From positions 1-64,000 of the forward strand of contig NZ_CADIKB010000022.1 in NCBI RefSeq assembly GCF_902859825.1: a stretch of DNA of 64,000 nt, in the 5' to 3' direction. How positions within the stretch are numbered: the first letter of the stretch is position 1; every line of letters begins with the position of its first letter. The notes below the pieces were generated by a model. The model did no database searches, was not told where the DNA came from, and was given only the letters and a program-made list of their open reading frames with translations. Positions 54,270 to 62,348 of the stretch are shown piece after piece. This DNA is from Paraburkholderia phenoliruptrix. GTDB lineage: Bacteria > Pseudomonadota > Gammaproteobacteria > Burkholderiales > Burkholderiaceae. Made by a program: the position numbers and the translations under genes.

Positions 54270-55694
54270 TTATTGAACGTCGTCTTCGCGCATACGGCTG
54301 CGGAAGGACTCGCGCGAACGCAGCGGATCGCTGCTCGCCGCCGGGCGGCTCGCAGGCGTGGCGGCTGCGGCCGAAGCCGCTCCCGACACCGCCGCAGCTG
54401 CGGTGGCAGCCGCCGATCCACCCGCGCCCACGGCGCCGGCATTCGCTGCCTGCGAGGCGCCAGCCGCAGCCGCGCCGGATGCCGCGGTCACAGCCGATGC
54501 AGCCGCCGCGGCCGCGGTGGCATCGGCCACGCGCTGACGCGTTTGCTCGACGAGCTTGTCGAGCGGCAGATACAGCACGTTGTTGCCGCCGCGGTTGTCC
54601 ACAAACACCTTGGTCGTATTCGAATAGATCTGCTGCATGGTTTCCAGATACATGCGCTCGCGAATCACCGCGGGCGCCTTCGAGTACTGCGCATAGACTT
54701 CCTTGAAGCGGTCGGCGTCGCCTTGCGCCTGAGCAACCGTCTTGTCGCTGTACTTTTTCGCGTCGTCGATCTGGCGCGCCACATCGGCTTGCGCGCGCGG
54801 CAGCAGGTCCTGGGCGTAGGCCTGCGCGTCTCGCTTCGCACGCTCGTTTTCCTGGCGCACCTTGGCGGCCTCGTCGAACGCGGTCTGCACCTGGTCGGGC
54901 ACCTGCACCGCCTGGATCGTCACGCCGGTGACGGCGAGACCCGACTGATACTGATCGAGCGACTTCTGGATGGCCGCCATCAACTGCTGCCGGATTGCTT
55001 CGCGGTCCTGATCAAGAATCTCCTCGCCGCTGCGGGCGCCGACGATGCCGCGCACCGCCGCTTGAGCGGCCTGCATCACGCTCTGATCGGGATCGACGCT
55101 GCGAAAAAGGTAATCGGTCGGTTTGCGGATCTGGTACTGCACGGCAAAACGCACGTCGACGATGTCCGCGTCGTGCGTCAGCATGGACGCGTCTTTCACA
55201 TTCGCCACGCGCACCACGTTGTTGCGGCCGATTTCCACCTGACGAACCTGGCCGATATTGACGAGCTCGTGGGTCTGGAACGGATACGGCAAGCGCCAGT
55301 GCACGCCGTGCGCGGCCGTGTAACGATACTGGCCGAACTGCATGACGACGCCGGCCTGGCCGTCCTGCACGACGAACACCCCGCTGCCGAGATAGATGGC
55401 GATCAGCACGCCGATCACGATGCCGACGCCGATGCGCGCGCCACGGCCGTTGTCAGGGCGCCCGCCGCCGACGCCGCCGCCCTTGCGGCCGAACATCCGG
55501 CTCAAACGACGGTTGAAATCCCGCCACATCTCGTCGAGATCGGGCGGACCTTCACCGTCCTTGGTCTGCGGGCGCTTCGGCTCGACCGGCCGCTGGCGCT
55601 CGCCATTGCCGTCGCCACGGCCCCAACGCGGATCGTTCAGTGAAAGCATGGCGCGCATGCGCGGCCAGATACTCCGCTCGTTGTAATCGTTCAC
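54270..55694 (-). CDS. hflK: HflK, SPFH/band 7 modulator of FtsH
   Basis: HflK is the larger partner of HflC in the FtsH-HflKC complex, facing the periplasm. The 474-residue product has a Gly-rich, charged N-terminus (RWGRGDGNGERQRPVEPKRP), a Gly-rich stretch before a membrane segment (IGVGIVIGVLIAIYLGSGVF near 91), and the band 7 domain with FVVQDGQAGVVMQFGQYRYT near 110 and IQAVQVPDQVQTAFDEAAKV near 260. The C-terminal 80 residues are unusually rich in alanine (for example AAAAAASAVTAASGAAAAGA) and look low-complexity. It lies 59 bases after hflX, a gap with three copies of a nine-base repeat, and runs directly into hflC. Confidence 0.95.
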   Translation of the reverse strand: MNDYNERSIWPRMRAMLSLNDPRWGRGDGNGERQRPVEPKRPQTKDGEGPPDLDEMWRDFNRRLSRMFGRKGGGVGGGRPDNGRGARIGVGIVIGVLIAIYLGSGVFVVQDGQAGVVMQFGQYRYTAAHGVHWRLPYPFQTHELVNIGQVRQVEIGRNNVVRVANVKDASMLTHDADIVDVRFAVQYQIRKPTDYLFRSVDPDQSVMQAAQAAVRGIVGARSGEEILDQDREAIRQQLMAAIQKSLDQYQSGLAVTGVTIQAVQVPDQVQTAFDEAAKVRQENERAKRDAQAYAQDLLPRAQADVARQIDDAKKYSDKTVAQAQGDADRFKEVYAQYSKAPAVIRERMYLETMQQIYSNTTKVFVDNRGGNNVLYLPLDKLVEQTRQRVADATAAAAAASAVTAASGAAAAGASQAANAGAVGAGGSAAATAAAAVSGAASAAAATPASRPAASSDPLRSRESFRSRMREDDVQ

Positions 55695-55722
55695 CTGTGT
55701 TCGTTCACCAGAGTAGACAGCG

Positions 55723-55760
55723 GGTCAGTGCAGGTCAGTGCAATCGGAACGGGTCAGTGC
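55723..55760. repeat. Three copies of GGTCAGTGC between hflX and hflK
   Basis: GGTCAGTGC occurs at 55723-55731, 55733-55741 and 55752-55760; the spacing is 10 and 19 bases. The third copy covers the hflX stop codon. The repeats could be a replication-slippage product or a protein-binding site; nothing else indicates function. Confidence 0.6.
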
Positions 55761-56941
55761 CCGAGTTCGGGAACCTTGCGGTGCTCGCGTGGTGCTGCCG
55801 AGCGGTCTTCTTCCGAGGAGTCCAGCAGCGTGTCGGGAAGAGGTTCGGCAGTCGCGATCTCAGCGACGGCAGCGCGCAATGTATCCAGCCCTTGCCCCGT
55901 GCGCGCGCTCAAAAAGACGCGCGAAATATTACCATACTCGTCCCGCTCGACCGCTTCGCCCCGGGCCGCCAACTCGGGCACCGCGTCGATCTTGTTGAAT
56001 ACGAGCACCTGCCGGATCGTGTCCGCACCGATTGCGTGCAATACCTCGTTCACCTGATCGATCTGGTCGAGCCGCACCGCGCTCGACGCATCCACCACAT
56101 GCAGCAGCAGATCGGCATGAATGGTTTCCTCGAGCGTGGCGCGAAACGCCGCGACCAGTTGGTGCGGCAACTCGCGGATGAAGCCGACCGTGTCGGACAC
56201 CACCACCTGCCCCGCTTCGTCGCCCAGATACACGCGCCGCGAAGTCGTGTCGAGGGTCGCGAATAGCTGGTCGGCCGCGTACGCCTGCGCCTTCGTGAGC
56301 GCATTGAAGAGCGTGGACTTGCCCGCGTTCGTATAGCCGACGAGCGACACCGACATGGTCTGATTGCGCGAGCGCTGGCGGCGCTGCGTGCCATGCTGGC
56401 GGCGCAGCTTGTCGAGGCGCGACTTGAGCGCCTTGATGCGCTCGCCGATCAGCCGGCGGTCGGTTTCGAGCTGGGTTTCACCCGGGCCTCGCAGGCCGAT
56501 ACCGCCTTTTTGCCGCTCCAGGTGAGTCCATGCGCGGATCAGCCGCGTGGACAGATACTGCAATTGCGCGAGCTCCACCTGCAGCTTGCCTTCGTGGCTG
56601 CGGGCGCGTTGCGCAAAAATATCGAGAATAAGACTCGTGCGGTCGACCACGCGCCGATTAAGCGCCTGCTCCAGATTGCGCTGCTGGGCCGGCGCAAGAG
56701 CGTGATTGAAGATGACGAGTTCGATGTCGTTCGCCTCACACGCAAGACGCAGTTCTTCGGCCTTGCCGCTGCCGACGAACATTTTCGCGTCGGGGCTGGC
56801 GCGGCGCCCGGTGAGGGTGACTAGAGGATTCGCACCCGCGCTTTGCGCGAGCAGACTGAGTTCTTCGAGGCTGGCTTCGAAATCGATCTTACCGAAGTCG
56901 ATGCCGACAAGCGCTGCATTGATCAAATTGGAGGGTATCAA
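55754..56941 (-). CDS. hflX: GTPase HflX
   Basis: HflX is a ribosome-associated GTPase that splits stalled or heat-damaged 70S ribosomes. The 395-residue protein has an N-terminal HflX domain (ALVGIDFGKIDFEASLEELS), the conserved linker QKGGIGLRGPGETQLETDRR near 145, and the G domain with G1 GYTNAGKST near 202, G3 DTVGFIRELP near 250 and G4 NKID near 316. The length is slightly above the minimal form. It is 55 bases after hfq and 59 bases before hflK, the standard hfq-hflX-hflK-hflC order. The ATG at 56941 follows directly from family alignment by eye. Confidence 0.96.
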   Translation of the reverse strand: MIPSNLINAALVGIDFGKIDFEASLEELSLLAQSAGANPLVTLTGRRASPDAKMFVGSGKAEELRLACEANDIELVIFNHALAPAQQRNLEQALNRRVVDRTSLILDIFAQRARSHEGKLQVELAQLQYLSTRLIRAWTHLERQKGGIGLRGPGETQLETDRRLIGERIKALKSRLDKLRRQHGTQRRQRSRNQTMSVSLVGYTNAGKSTLFNALTKAQAYAADQLFATLDTTSRRVYLGDEAGQVVVSDTVGFIRELPHQLVAAFRATLEETIHADLLLHVVDASSAVRLDQIDQVNEVLHAIGADTIRQVLVFNKIDAVPELAARGEAVERDEYGNISRVFLSARTGQGLDTLRAAVAEIATAEPLPDTLLDSSEEDRSAAPREHRKVPELGH

Positions 56942-56996
56942 AATGAGGCGGCCGGAATGATCGCCGACGGGCGACGCTACGCCGGCCGCGGCGGGG

Positions 56997-57233
56997 TTAG
57001 GACTGTTCGGAATCCGGGTGGAAATTCACCGGACGGGCTGGCACGACAGTCGAGATTGCGTGCTTGTAGACCATCTGGGTGACCGTATTCCTGAGCAACA
57101 CGACGTACTGGTCGAACGATTCGATGTTCCCTTGAAGCTTGATGCCGTTGACCAGGTAGATCGACACCGGCACATGCTCTTTACGCAGTGCGTTCAAAAA
57201 CGGGTCTTGTAACAATTGCCCTTTGTTGCTCAT
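56997..57233 (-). CDS. hfq: RNA chaperone Hfq
   Basis: Hfq is the hexameric Sm-like chaperone that pairs small RNAs with messages. The 78-residue protein has the Sm1 motif region VPVSIYLVNGIKLQGNIESF near 20-39 and the Sm2 motif YKHAIST near 59; the proximal-face residues Gln8 in GQLLQDPFLNALRKEHV and the Lys-His pair are in place. The C-terminal tail is short (RPVNFHPDSEQS), as in other betaproteobacteria. The leader upstream contains an inverted repeat and a TATAGT -10 candidate. It follows der and precedes hflX. Confidence 0.97.
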   Translation of the reverse strand: MSNKGQLLQDPFLNALRKEHVPVSIYLVNGIKLQGNIESFDQYVVLLRNTVTQMVYKHAISTVVPARPVNFHPDSEQS

Positions 57234-57267
57234 AGCAAACTCCGTATTTTTTTGCAGGTTGACTGAA

Positions 57268-57300
57268 TTGACGACAGAAGAAAAAGATATCTGCCGTCAA
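57268..57300 (-). repeat. Inverted repeat in the hfq leader
   Basis: TTGACGACAG (57268-57277) and CTGCCGTCAA (57291-57300) pair at nine of ten positions around a 13-base A/T-rich loop. It lies 35-67 bases upstream of the hfq start, probably inside the leader RNA, and has no following T-run. It could be an operator or an RNA structure used for Hfq autocontrol. Confidence 0.5.
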
Positions 57301-57376
57301 CCGCTACACTATAGCCGATTTTCGTTTTCGCGCGGGGCCCCTGCCGAAGCGGCCAAACCCAACGCACACGCGGGTT

Positions 57377-58714
57377 TCAGCCTTTGTCCGCGTAAGGGTT
57401 CGTCGACGATCTGAACTCTATTCGCAATGGAGTCCCCGTCAGCTTGAAAGTTTCCCGGAAGCGGTTTTCAAGGTAGCGTTTGTACGTTTCGGTGATGGCG
57501 TCGAGTGCATTGCCGTGAATCACGATGATCGGCGGATTCTGTCCGCCCTGGTGCGCGTAACGCAATTTCGGCCGTACCGGTCCGCGGCGGCGCGGCTGCT
57601 GGAACTCCACCGCCTCGATCAGCGCACGCGTGAGCTTCGGCGTGGGCAGCTTCGACATGGCGGCCGCGTAGGCGTCGTCCACGGAGCGCATCAGCGGGCC
57701 AATGCCTGTCTTTTCCGCAGCGGAAATGAAATGGAATTTGGCGAAGTCGAGAAATTTTAGTTTGCGCTCCAGATCTGCTTTCGTGCGCTCGCGCACATGC
57801 GAATCCAGCCCGTCCCACTTGTTCACGCCGACCACCAGCGCACGGCCCTGCTCGACCACGAAGCCGGCGATATGCGCGTCCTGGTCCGAAATGTCCTGGC
57901 GCGCGTCGAGCAGCAGAATCACGACATTGGCGTCCGAAATCGACTGCAGCGTTTTCACGACCGAGAACTTTTCGATCGCCTCGAACACTTTGCCGCGGCG
58001 GCGCAAGCCGGCCGTGTCGATCAGCGTGTAGGGCTTGCCCTGGCGCTCGAAGTCGACGTAAATCGAATCGCGCGTGGTGCCGGGCATATCGAACGCGATC
58101 ACGCGCTCTTCGCCGACGAGCGCATTGATCAGCGTCGACTTGCCGACGTTCGGCCGGCCGACGATCGCGATCTTGATGCCGTGCGCCGCCTTCTCCTCGT
58201 CGCTCTCTTCGGGCTGGCCCGCGTACGCGACGCCGAGCGCCTCGTTGATCATTTCCGTCACGCCGTCGCCGTGCGCAGCGGAAATCGCGCGCGGGTCGCC
58301 GAGACCGAGTTCGTAGAAGTCCGCCGCCACCGCGCTGTACTTCATCCCCTCCGCCTTGTTGACGACGAGGAAAATGGGCCGCCCGGTCTTGCGCAGATAG
58401 TCGGCAATCACCTTGTCTTGCGGCGCGAGACCATTGCGGCCGTCAACGATGAACACGACGATGTCGGACTCCTCCACCGCCTGGCGCGTCTGGCGCGCCA
58501 TTTCGTGCAGGATGCCGTCTTTCGCGACGGGTTCGAAACCGCCCGTATCGACGACGAGATAGGGTCGCTCGCCGGTGCGCCCTTCGCCGTAGTGGCGATC
58601 TCGGGTCAGGCCGGGCAAGTCGGCGACGAGCGCATCACGCGAGCGCGTGAGACGATTGAACAGCGTGGATTTCCCCACATTGGGGCGCCCGACGAGGGCA
58701 ATAACGGGTTTCAT
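57377..58714 (-). CDS. der: Ribosome assembly GTPase Der (EngA)
   Basis: Der carries two GTPase domains in tandem and is needed for 50S ribosome assembly. The 445-residue protein has the first G1 motif GRPNVGKST at about 8-16, G3 DTGGF near 57 and G4 NKAE near 118; the second G1 is GRPNVGKST near 188, G3 DTAGLRRRGK and G4 NKWD. The C-terminal KH-like domain (RGPVRPKLRYAHQGGQNPPI near 380) is complete. The start ATG at 58714 gives the standard MKPVIALVGRPNVGKS; the open frame continues upstream without similarity. It lies between bamB and hfq, as usual in betaproteobacteria. The frame is intact. Confidence 0.97.
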   Translation of the reverse strand: MKPVIALVGRPNVGKSTLFNRLTRSRDALVADLPGLTRDRHYGEGRTGERPYLVVDTGGFEPVAKDGILHEMARQTRQAVEESDIVVFIVDGRNGLAPQDKVIADYLRKTGRPIFLVVNKAEGMKYSAVAADFYELGLGDPRAISAAHGDGVTEMINEALGVAYAGQPEESDEEKAAHGIKIAIVGRPNVGKSTLINALVGEERVIAFDMPGTTRDSIYVDFERQGKPYTLIDTAGLRRRGKVFEAIEKFSVVKTLQSISDANVVILLLDARQDISDQDAHIAGFVVEQGRALVVGVNKWDGLDSHVRERTKADLERKLKFLDFAKFHFISAAEKTGIGPLMRSVDDAYAAAMSKLPTPKLTRALIEAVEFQQPRRRGPVRPKLRYAHQGGQNPPIIVIHGNALDAITETYKRYLENRFRETFKLTGTPLRIEFRSSTNPYADKG

Positions 58715-59121
58715 CAGATGTTGTTCACGGTGAAACGCGGATCGGAATCGACCGTCCGCATGGCGACGCCATTGCGCCGCTATACGGCAGCGTTTGACGC
58801 AAATTATCACGAATTCGACCAGTCCCGGCTGCGCTATCCAGCGGCGCGCCGAGGCGGACGGGGGTTTGGCTGGTTGGGCAGCGCCGTCGGGCTGCATGGT
58901 TGTGCTGCGTGAGCCCGCCGCTGCTGTCGATCGCTTTTCCGGCGGTTCCTGTCGAAGACCTGCTTTATTAACCGCCTGCTTGAAAGACCGCTTCTCGATC
59001 TCGCCGGATCAGCCGGCCCGGCGAAATTCATCTGCTGGTTATGTGGCGCCCCACACGGGCACCGGAAAAACGCGCGTGGCCGGCAAGGCCGGCCAACACG
59101 CTCGACGCCGTCGCCGCGAGA
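58715..59121. other. Intergenic region bamB-der (407 bases)
   Basis: The stretch contains the bamB terminator candidate (59066-59095) and presumably the der promoter, which I could not pick out. Frames over the region are Arg-rich shadows. No RNA gene or repeat was recognised. Confidence 0.5.
59066..59095 (-). terminator. Terminator candidate after bamB
   Basis: Read leftward, TGGCCGGC (59095-59088) and GCCGGCCA (59084-59077) form a perfect eight-base-pair stem with a three-base loop; a T5 run (59070-59066) follows after six bases. The spacing to the T-run makes it moderate. It lies 27 bases beyond the bamB stop. Confidence 0.6.
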
Positions 59122-60267
59122 TTAGCGCGGGCGATAGCCGTACAGATCGCCGTCGCGCGTTTGCACGACAAGTGTCTCGCCGGCCAGCACCGGTGCCGCG
59201 GTAATCGCGCTGCCGTCGGTCTTCATGCGGGCGACGAGCGTGCCGTCGTCGCGCGACAGGAAGTGCACGTAGCCCTGATAGTCACCGAGCACCGCCGCGT
59301 GACCGAGGATGAACGGCACGCCCAGTTCGCGGTTCTTCAGCTTGTCGTTCTTCCACAGCGGAGCGCCGTTGCTGACGTCGAACGCGGACACGACTGACCA
59401 GTCATCCGCCGCGACCACCGCGCGGTCGTCCTGCGCGAGGCCGCTCGCGCTCGAGAACGCTTTTTCCCACAGCGCCCGGCCCGAATTCGCGTCAAAACAG
59501 CCAATCTGCCCCTGGAAGGTCACCGCGCACGTTTCCGATCCGACCAGTGTGGGCGGCCCGGTCACGTCGTTGATGCGCTCCACTTCCGTCACGCCCTTCG
59601 GGTACGAAACCGGCGTCTGCCAGTAGGCTTCACCGGTTTGCAGATTGATTGCCGAGAACGCGCCGCCGGGGAAACCGGCCAGCACCGCGGCGTCGCCCGC
59701 GAACGTCATGCCCGACGACACGCGCAAATTCAGCGGCACCGCGCGGTTACGATAATTCCACTTCTGCTCGCCGGTTTGTGCGTTGAACGCGACGATCTGG
59801 CCGTCCACGGTACGCACCACCACGAGACCGTTGCCGACGAGCGGCGGCGAGATGATTTCGCCCGGCGCCTTCGCCGTCCACAGTTGCTTGCCGTCTGCCC
59901 CGAGCACGTAGACGTCGCCCTTCAGGCCGCCCACCGCCGTCAACGTGCCGTCGCTGCCCACGCCCGCGGAGATGTCGTCGTGCAGCTTGACTCGCCAGAT
60001 GTCCTTACCGGTTTGCGCGTCGATCTTCGCGACCGAGCCGTTCGCGCCGGCTGCGTACACCGCGTCGCCAACCGCGACCGGCGAGAACAGATAACGGCCT
60101 GCCTTACCGACGCTCGTCTTCCAGGCTTGCTGCACGTCAAGCACGGGCTTGAACTCGGTGAGTGGCGTCGGCACGCGGCGCTCGTCTTTCGTGGATGAGC
60201 ATGCCGCGAGAGCGAGGACGGTCATCGCACAGACAACGGGCACAGCGTAACGTTTCAGCAGATTCAT
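59122..60267 (-). CDS. bamB: Outer membrane protein assembly factor BamB
   Basis: BamB is the lipoprotein of the BAM complex that helps insert beta-barrel proteins into the outer membrane. The 381-residue precursor has the signal MNLLKRYAVPVVCAMTVLAL ending in the lipobox LAAC (Cys23 from this start), then a beta-propeller of PQQ-like repeats, for example AKIDAQTGKDIWRVKLHDD, VAFNAQTGEQKWNYRNRAV and SAFDVSNGAPLWKNDKLK. The length is normal. Two starts are possible, 60282 or 60267; I take the second because it gives the usual BamB N-terminus. Neither has a clear ribosome site. It follows yfgM, its usual neighbour, by about 60 bases. Confidence 0.95.
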   Translation of the reverse strand: MNLLKRYAVPVVCAMTVLALAACSSTKDERRVPTPLTEFKPVLDVQQAWKTSVGKAGRYLFSPVAVGDAVYAAGANGSVAKIDAQTGKDIWRVKLHDDISAGVGSDGTLTAVGGLKGDVYVLGADGKQLWTAKAPGEIISPPLVGNGLVVVRTVDGQIVAFNAQTGEQKWNYRNRAVPLNLRVSSGMTFAGDAAVLAGFPGGAFSAINLQTGEAYWQTPVSYPKGVTEVERINDVTGPPTLVGSETCAVTFQGQIGCFDANSGRALWEKAFSSASGLAQDDRAVVAADDWSVVSAFDVSNGAPLWKNDKLKNRELGVPFILGHAAVLGDYQGYVHFLSRDDGTLVARMKTDGSAITAAPVLAGETLVVQTRDGDLYGYRPR

Positions 60268-60329
60268 CGGTGGACGAAGCATTCAGGAAATAGGTTAAAG
60301 AAAGGCCGGTTGGTCGTAGCTCGCGGCGC

Positions 60330-60959
60330 TTAACCGCCCAGCGCGTCCAGCTTGAACTGGATCAGCTGGCGCTCGGAGCTGTCGCTCTTCGGCAGCGACT
60401 CGAGCGCGAGTTTGTAGGCCGCGCGCGCGTCGTCGCGCTTGCCCTGGGCGGCGAGCAGATCGCCGCGGCCATTGGCCACGATGCCCTTGAACGCGTCGGA
60501 CTGCGGCTCGGCGAGCAATGCGAGACCCTGGTCGTAAGCCTTTTCGTCGAGCAGCAGCGAAGCAAGGCGCAGCTTCGCGATCTGCTTGAACTCGTCGTCC
60601 TTCGCGTGATCGATGGTCCATTGCAGCTGGGCTTTCGCGCCGGCTTCGTCGCCGGCCGCGTAGAGCGCCTTCGCGGCGCCGAGCGCGGTCATTTGCGCGT
60701 ACGCCGTGCGGCTGAACTTGTCTTCCATGTCGGCGGCCACGCGGCTCACCTTCGCCTTGTCGCCCGATGCCACGGCCTGCTGCACCTGGTCGTACAGCAC
60801 GGCGGCTTCCGCCGCCTCGCGCCGCTGCCAGAAGTTCCAGCCGTTCCAGGCGGCTGCGGCGACCAGCACCACCAGCACGATCCACGTGGTTGCATTACCC
60901 CACTGCGTCCACCAAGCCTTCAGACTTTCAATCGATTCTTGTTCGTCGTGGTAACTCAT
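60330..60959 (-). CDS. yfgM: YfgM-type tetratricopeptide membrane protein
   Basis: YfgM is an inner-membrane protein with a periplasmic TPR domain that associates with the Sec translocon and periplasmic chaperones. The 209-residue product has a cytoplasmic N-terminus (MSYHDEQESIESLKAWWTQW), one membrane segment (about 25-41, TWIVLVVLVAAAAWNGW), and TPR-like helices (AALGAAKALYAAGDEAGAKA-like stretch near 95, QGLALLAEPQSDAFKGIVAN near 143, AAYKLALESLP near 183). Its place between hisS and bamB is the classic arrangement. The frame is intact and the length is normal. Confidence 0.94.
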   Translation of the reverse strand: MSYHDEQESIESLKAWWTQWGNATTWIVLVVLVAAAAWNGWNFWQRREAAEAAVLYDQVQQAVASGDKAKVSRVAADMEDKFSRTAYAQMTALGAAKALYAAGDEAGAKAQLQWTIDHAKDDEFKQIAKLRLASLLLDEKAYDQGLALLAEPQSDAFKGIVANGRGDLLAAQGKRDDARAAYKLALESLPKSDSSERQLIQFKLDALGG

Positions 60960-61005
60960 TGCCCGGCGATTTCCTCATTCTTGCTACGTGTGCGTGTCAT
61001 CGCGA

Positions 61006-62346
61006 TCAGTCGTCGCCGTCTTCGGCGGTTGCAACCATCGCATTGATTAGAAATTCGGTCAAGTCTTCGGCGGGCACGTTATGTTGCTCGCTTTTACCGC
61101 CGTTAGCGCTCGTGTCGCGCAGCGGTTTAACGCCCACCGTGCCGTTGGCGATTTCGTCTTCGCCGAGCACGACTGCGAATGCGGCGCCGCTCGCGTCGGC
61201 GCGCTTCATCTGCGATTTGAAACTTGCCGACTGGCCGTCCGCACTGCAATGGAGGATCACGTCGAGGCCGGTGTCGCGCAGCCGTTCGGCGATGATGAAG
61301 GCCTGCTCGCGCGCCGCGTCGCCCTGGTGGACCACATAGACGTCGCAACCTTCGTCTTCCGGCACGAGTTGTTCTTCTTTCAGCAGCTCGAGAATGCGTT
61401 CGATGCCCATTGCCCAGCCGCACGCCGCGGTGGCCTTGCCGCCGAGCTGCTCGATCAGCGGATCGTAACGGCCGCCCGCGGCGACGGTGCCCTGCGCGCC
61501 GAGCTTGTCCGTCACCCATTCGAACACGGTCAGATTGTAATAATCGAGACCGCGCACGAGACGCGGATTGATCGTGAACGGAATGTTGTTCGCTTTGAGA
61601 ATGCGCTGCAAACCTTCGAAGTGCGCGCGCGATTCCGCGCCGAGGAAATCGATCAGCTTCGGCGCGTTCTGCGCGACTTCCTGCAGCGCCGGGTTCTTCG
61701 TGTCGAGCACGCGCAGCGGGTTCGTGTACAAACGGCGCTTGGCGTCTTCGTCGAGCACGTCCATGTGCTTTTCGAGGTAAGCAATCAGTTCGACGCGATG
61801 CGCCGCGCGTTCTTCCGCGAGCCCGAGCGAATTGATTTCGAGCTTGATGCCGGTAAGACCCAGGTCGTCCCACAGCCGCTGGCACATCATGATGATTTCG
61901 GCGTCGGCGTCAGGACCGGCAAAGCCGAGCGCTTCCACGCCGACCTGATGGAACTGGCGATAGCGGCCGCGTTGCGGGCGCTCGTGACGGAACATCGGGC
62001 CGATGTACCACAAGCGTTTCGGACCGTCGTACAGCATGTTGTGCTCGATCGCCGCGCGCACCACCGCCGCCGTATTTTCGGGGCGCATCGTCAGATTTTC
62101 ACCGTTCAACGCGTCGGTGAAGCTGTACATCTCTTTCTCGACGATGTCAGTCACTTCGCCGATACCGCGCGTGAACAGCTGCGTATGTTCGACGATCGGC
62201 GTACGAATATTCTGGTATCCGTACGAACGCAGCATTGACTTGACGGTGGTCTCGAAAAATTCCCACAGCCCGGCGTCCTGCGGAAGGATGTCGTTCATGC
62301 CCTTCACGCCGGACAGCTTGTCGAGCTTTTTCTTCTGTTCAGTCAT
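61006..62346 (-). CDS. hisS: Histidyl-tRNA synthetase
   Basis: HisS charges tRNA-His. The 446-residue class II synthetase has the N-terminal KLSGVKGMNDILPQDAGLW, motif 2 region GPMFRHERPQRGRYRQFHQV near 116, the histidine-specific signatures LVRGLDYYNLTVFEWV near 277 and AAGGRYDPLIEQLGGK near 302, and the C-terminal anticodon-binding domain (CDVYVVHQGDAAREQAFIIA near 345). The C-terminus carries about 30 extra residues (ANGGKSEQHNVPAEDLTEFL), a mild extension. It starts two bases after the ispG stop, so the two are coupled. The frame is intact. Confidence 0.97.
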   Translation of the reverse strand: MTEQKKKLDKLSGVKGMNDILPQDAGLWEFFETTVKSMLRSYGYQNIRTPIVEHTQLFTRGIGEVTDIVEKEMYSFTDALNGENLTMRPENTAAVVRAAIEHNMLYDGPKRLWYIGPMFRHERPQRGRYRQFHQVGVEALGFAGPDADAEIIMMCQRLWDDLGLTGIKLEINSLGLAEERAAHRVELIAYLEKHMDVLDEDAKRRLYTNPLRVLDTKNPALQEVAQNAPKLIDFLGAESRAHFEGLQRILKANNIPFTINPRLVRGLDYYNLTVFEWVTDKLGAQGTVAAGGRYDPLIEQLGGKATAACGWAMGIERILELLKEEQLVPEDEGCDVYVVHQGDAAREQAFIIAERLRDTGLDVILHCSADGQSASFKSQMKRADASGAAFAVVLGEDEIANGTVGVKPLRDTSANGGKSEQHNVPAEDLTEFLINAMVATAEDGDD

Positions 62347-62348
62347 CT

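Noticed and set aside
53328..55643. 771-codon plus-strand frame opposite hflK and hflC
   Set aside because: It crosses two real genes and their junction on the other strand; antisense shadow.
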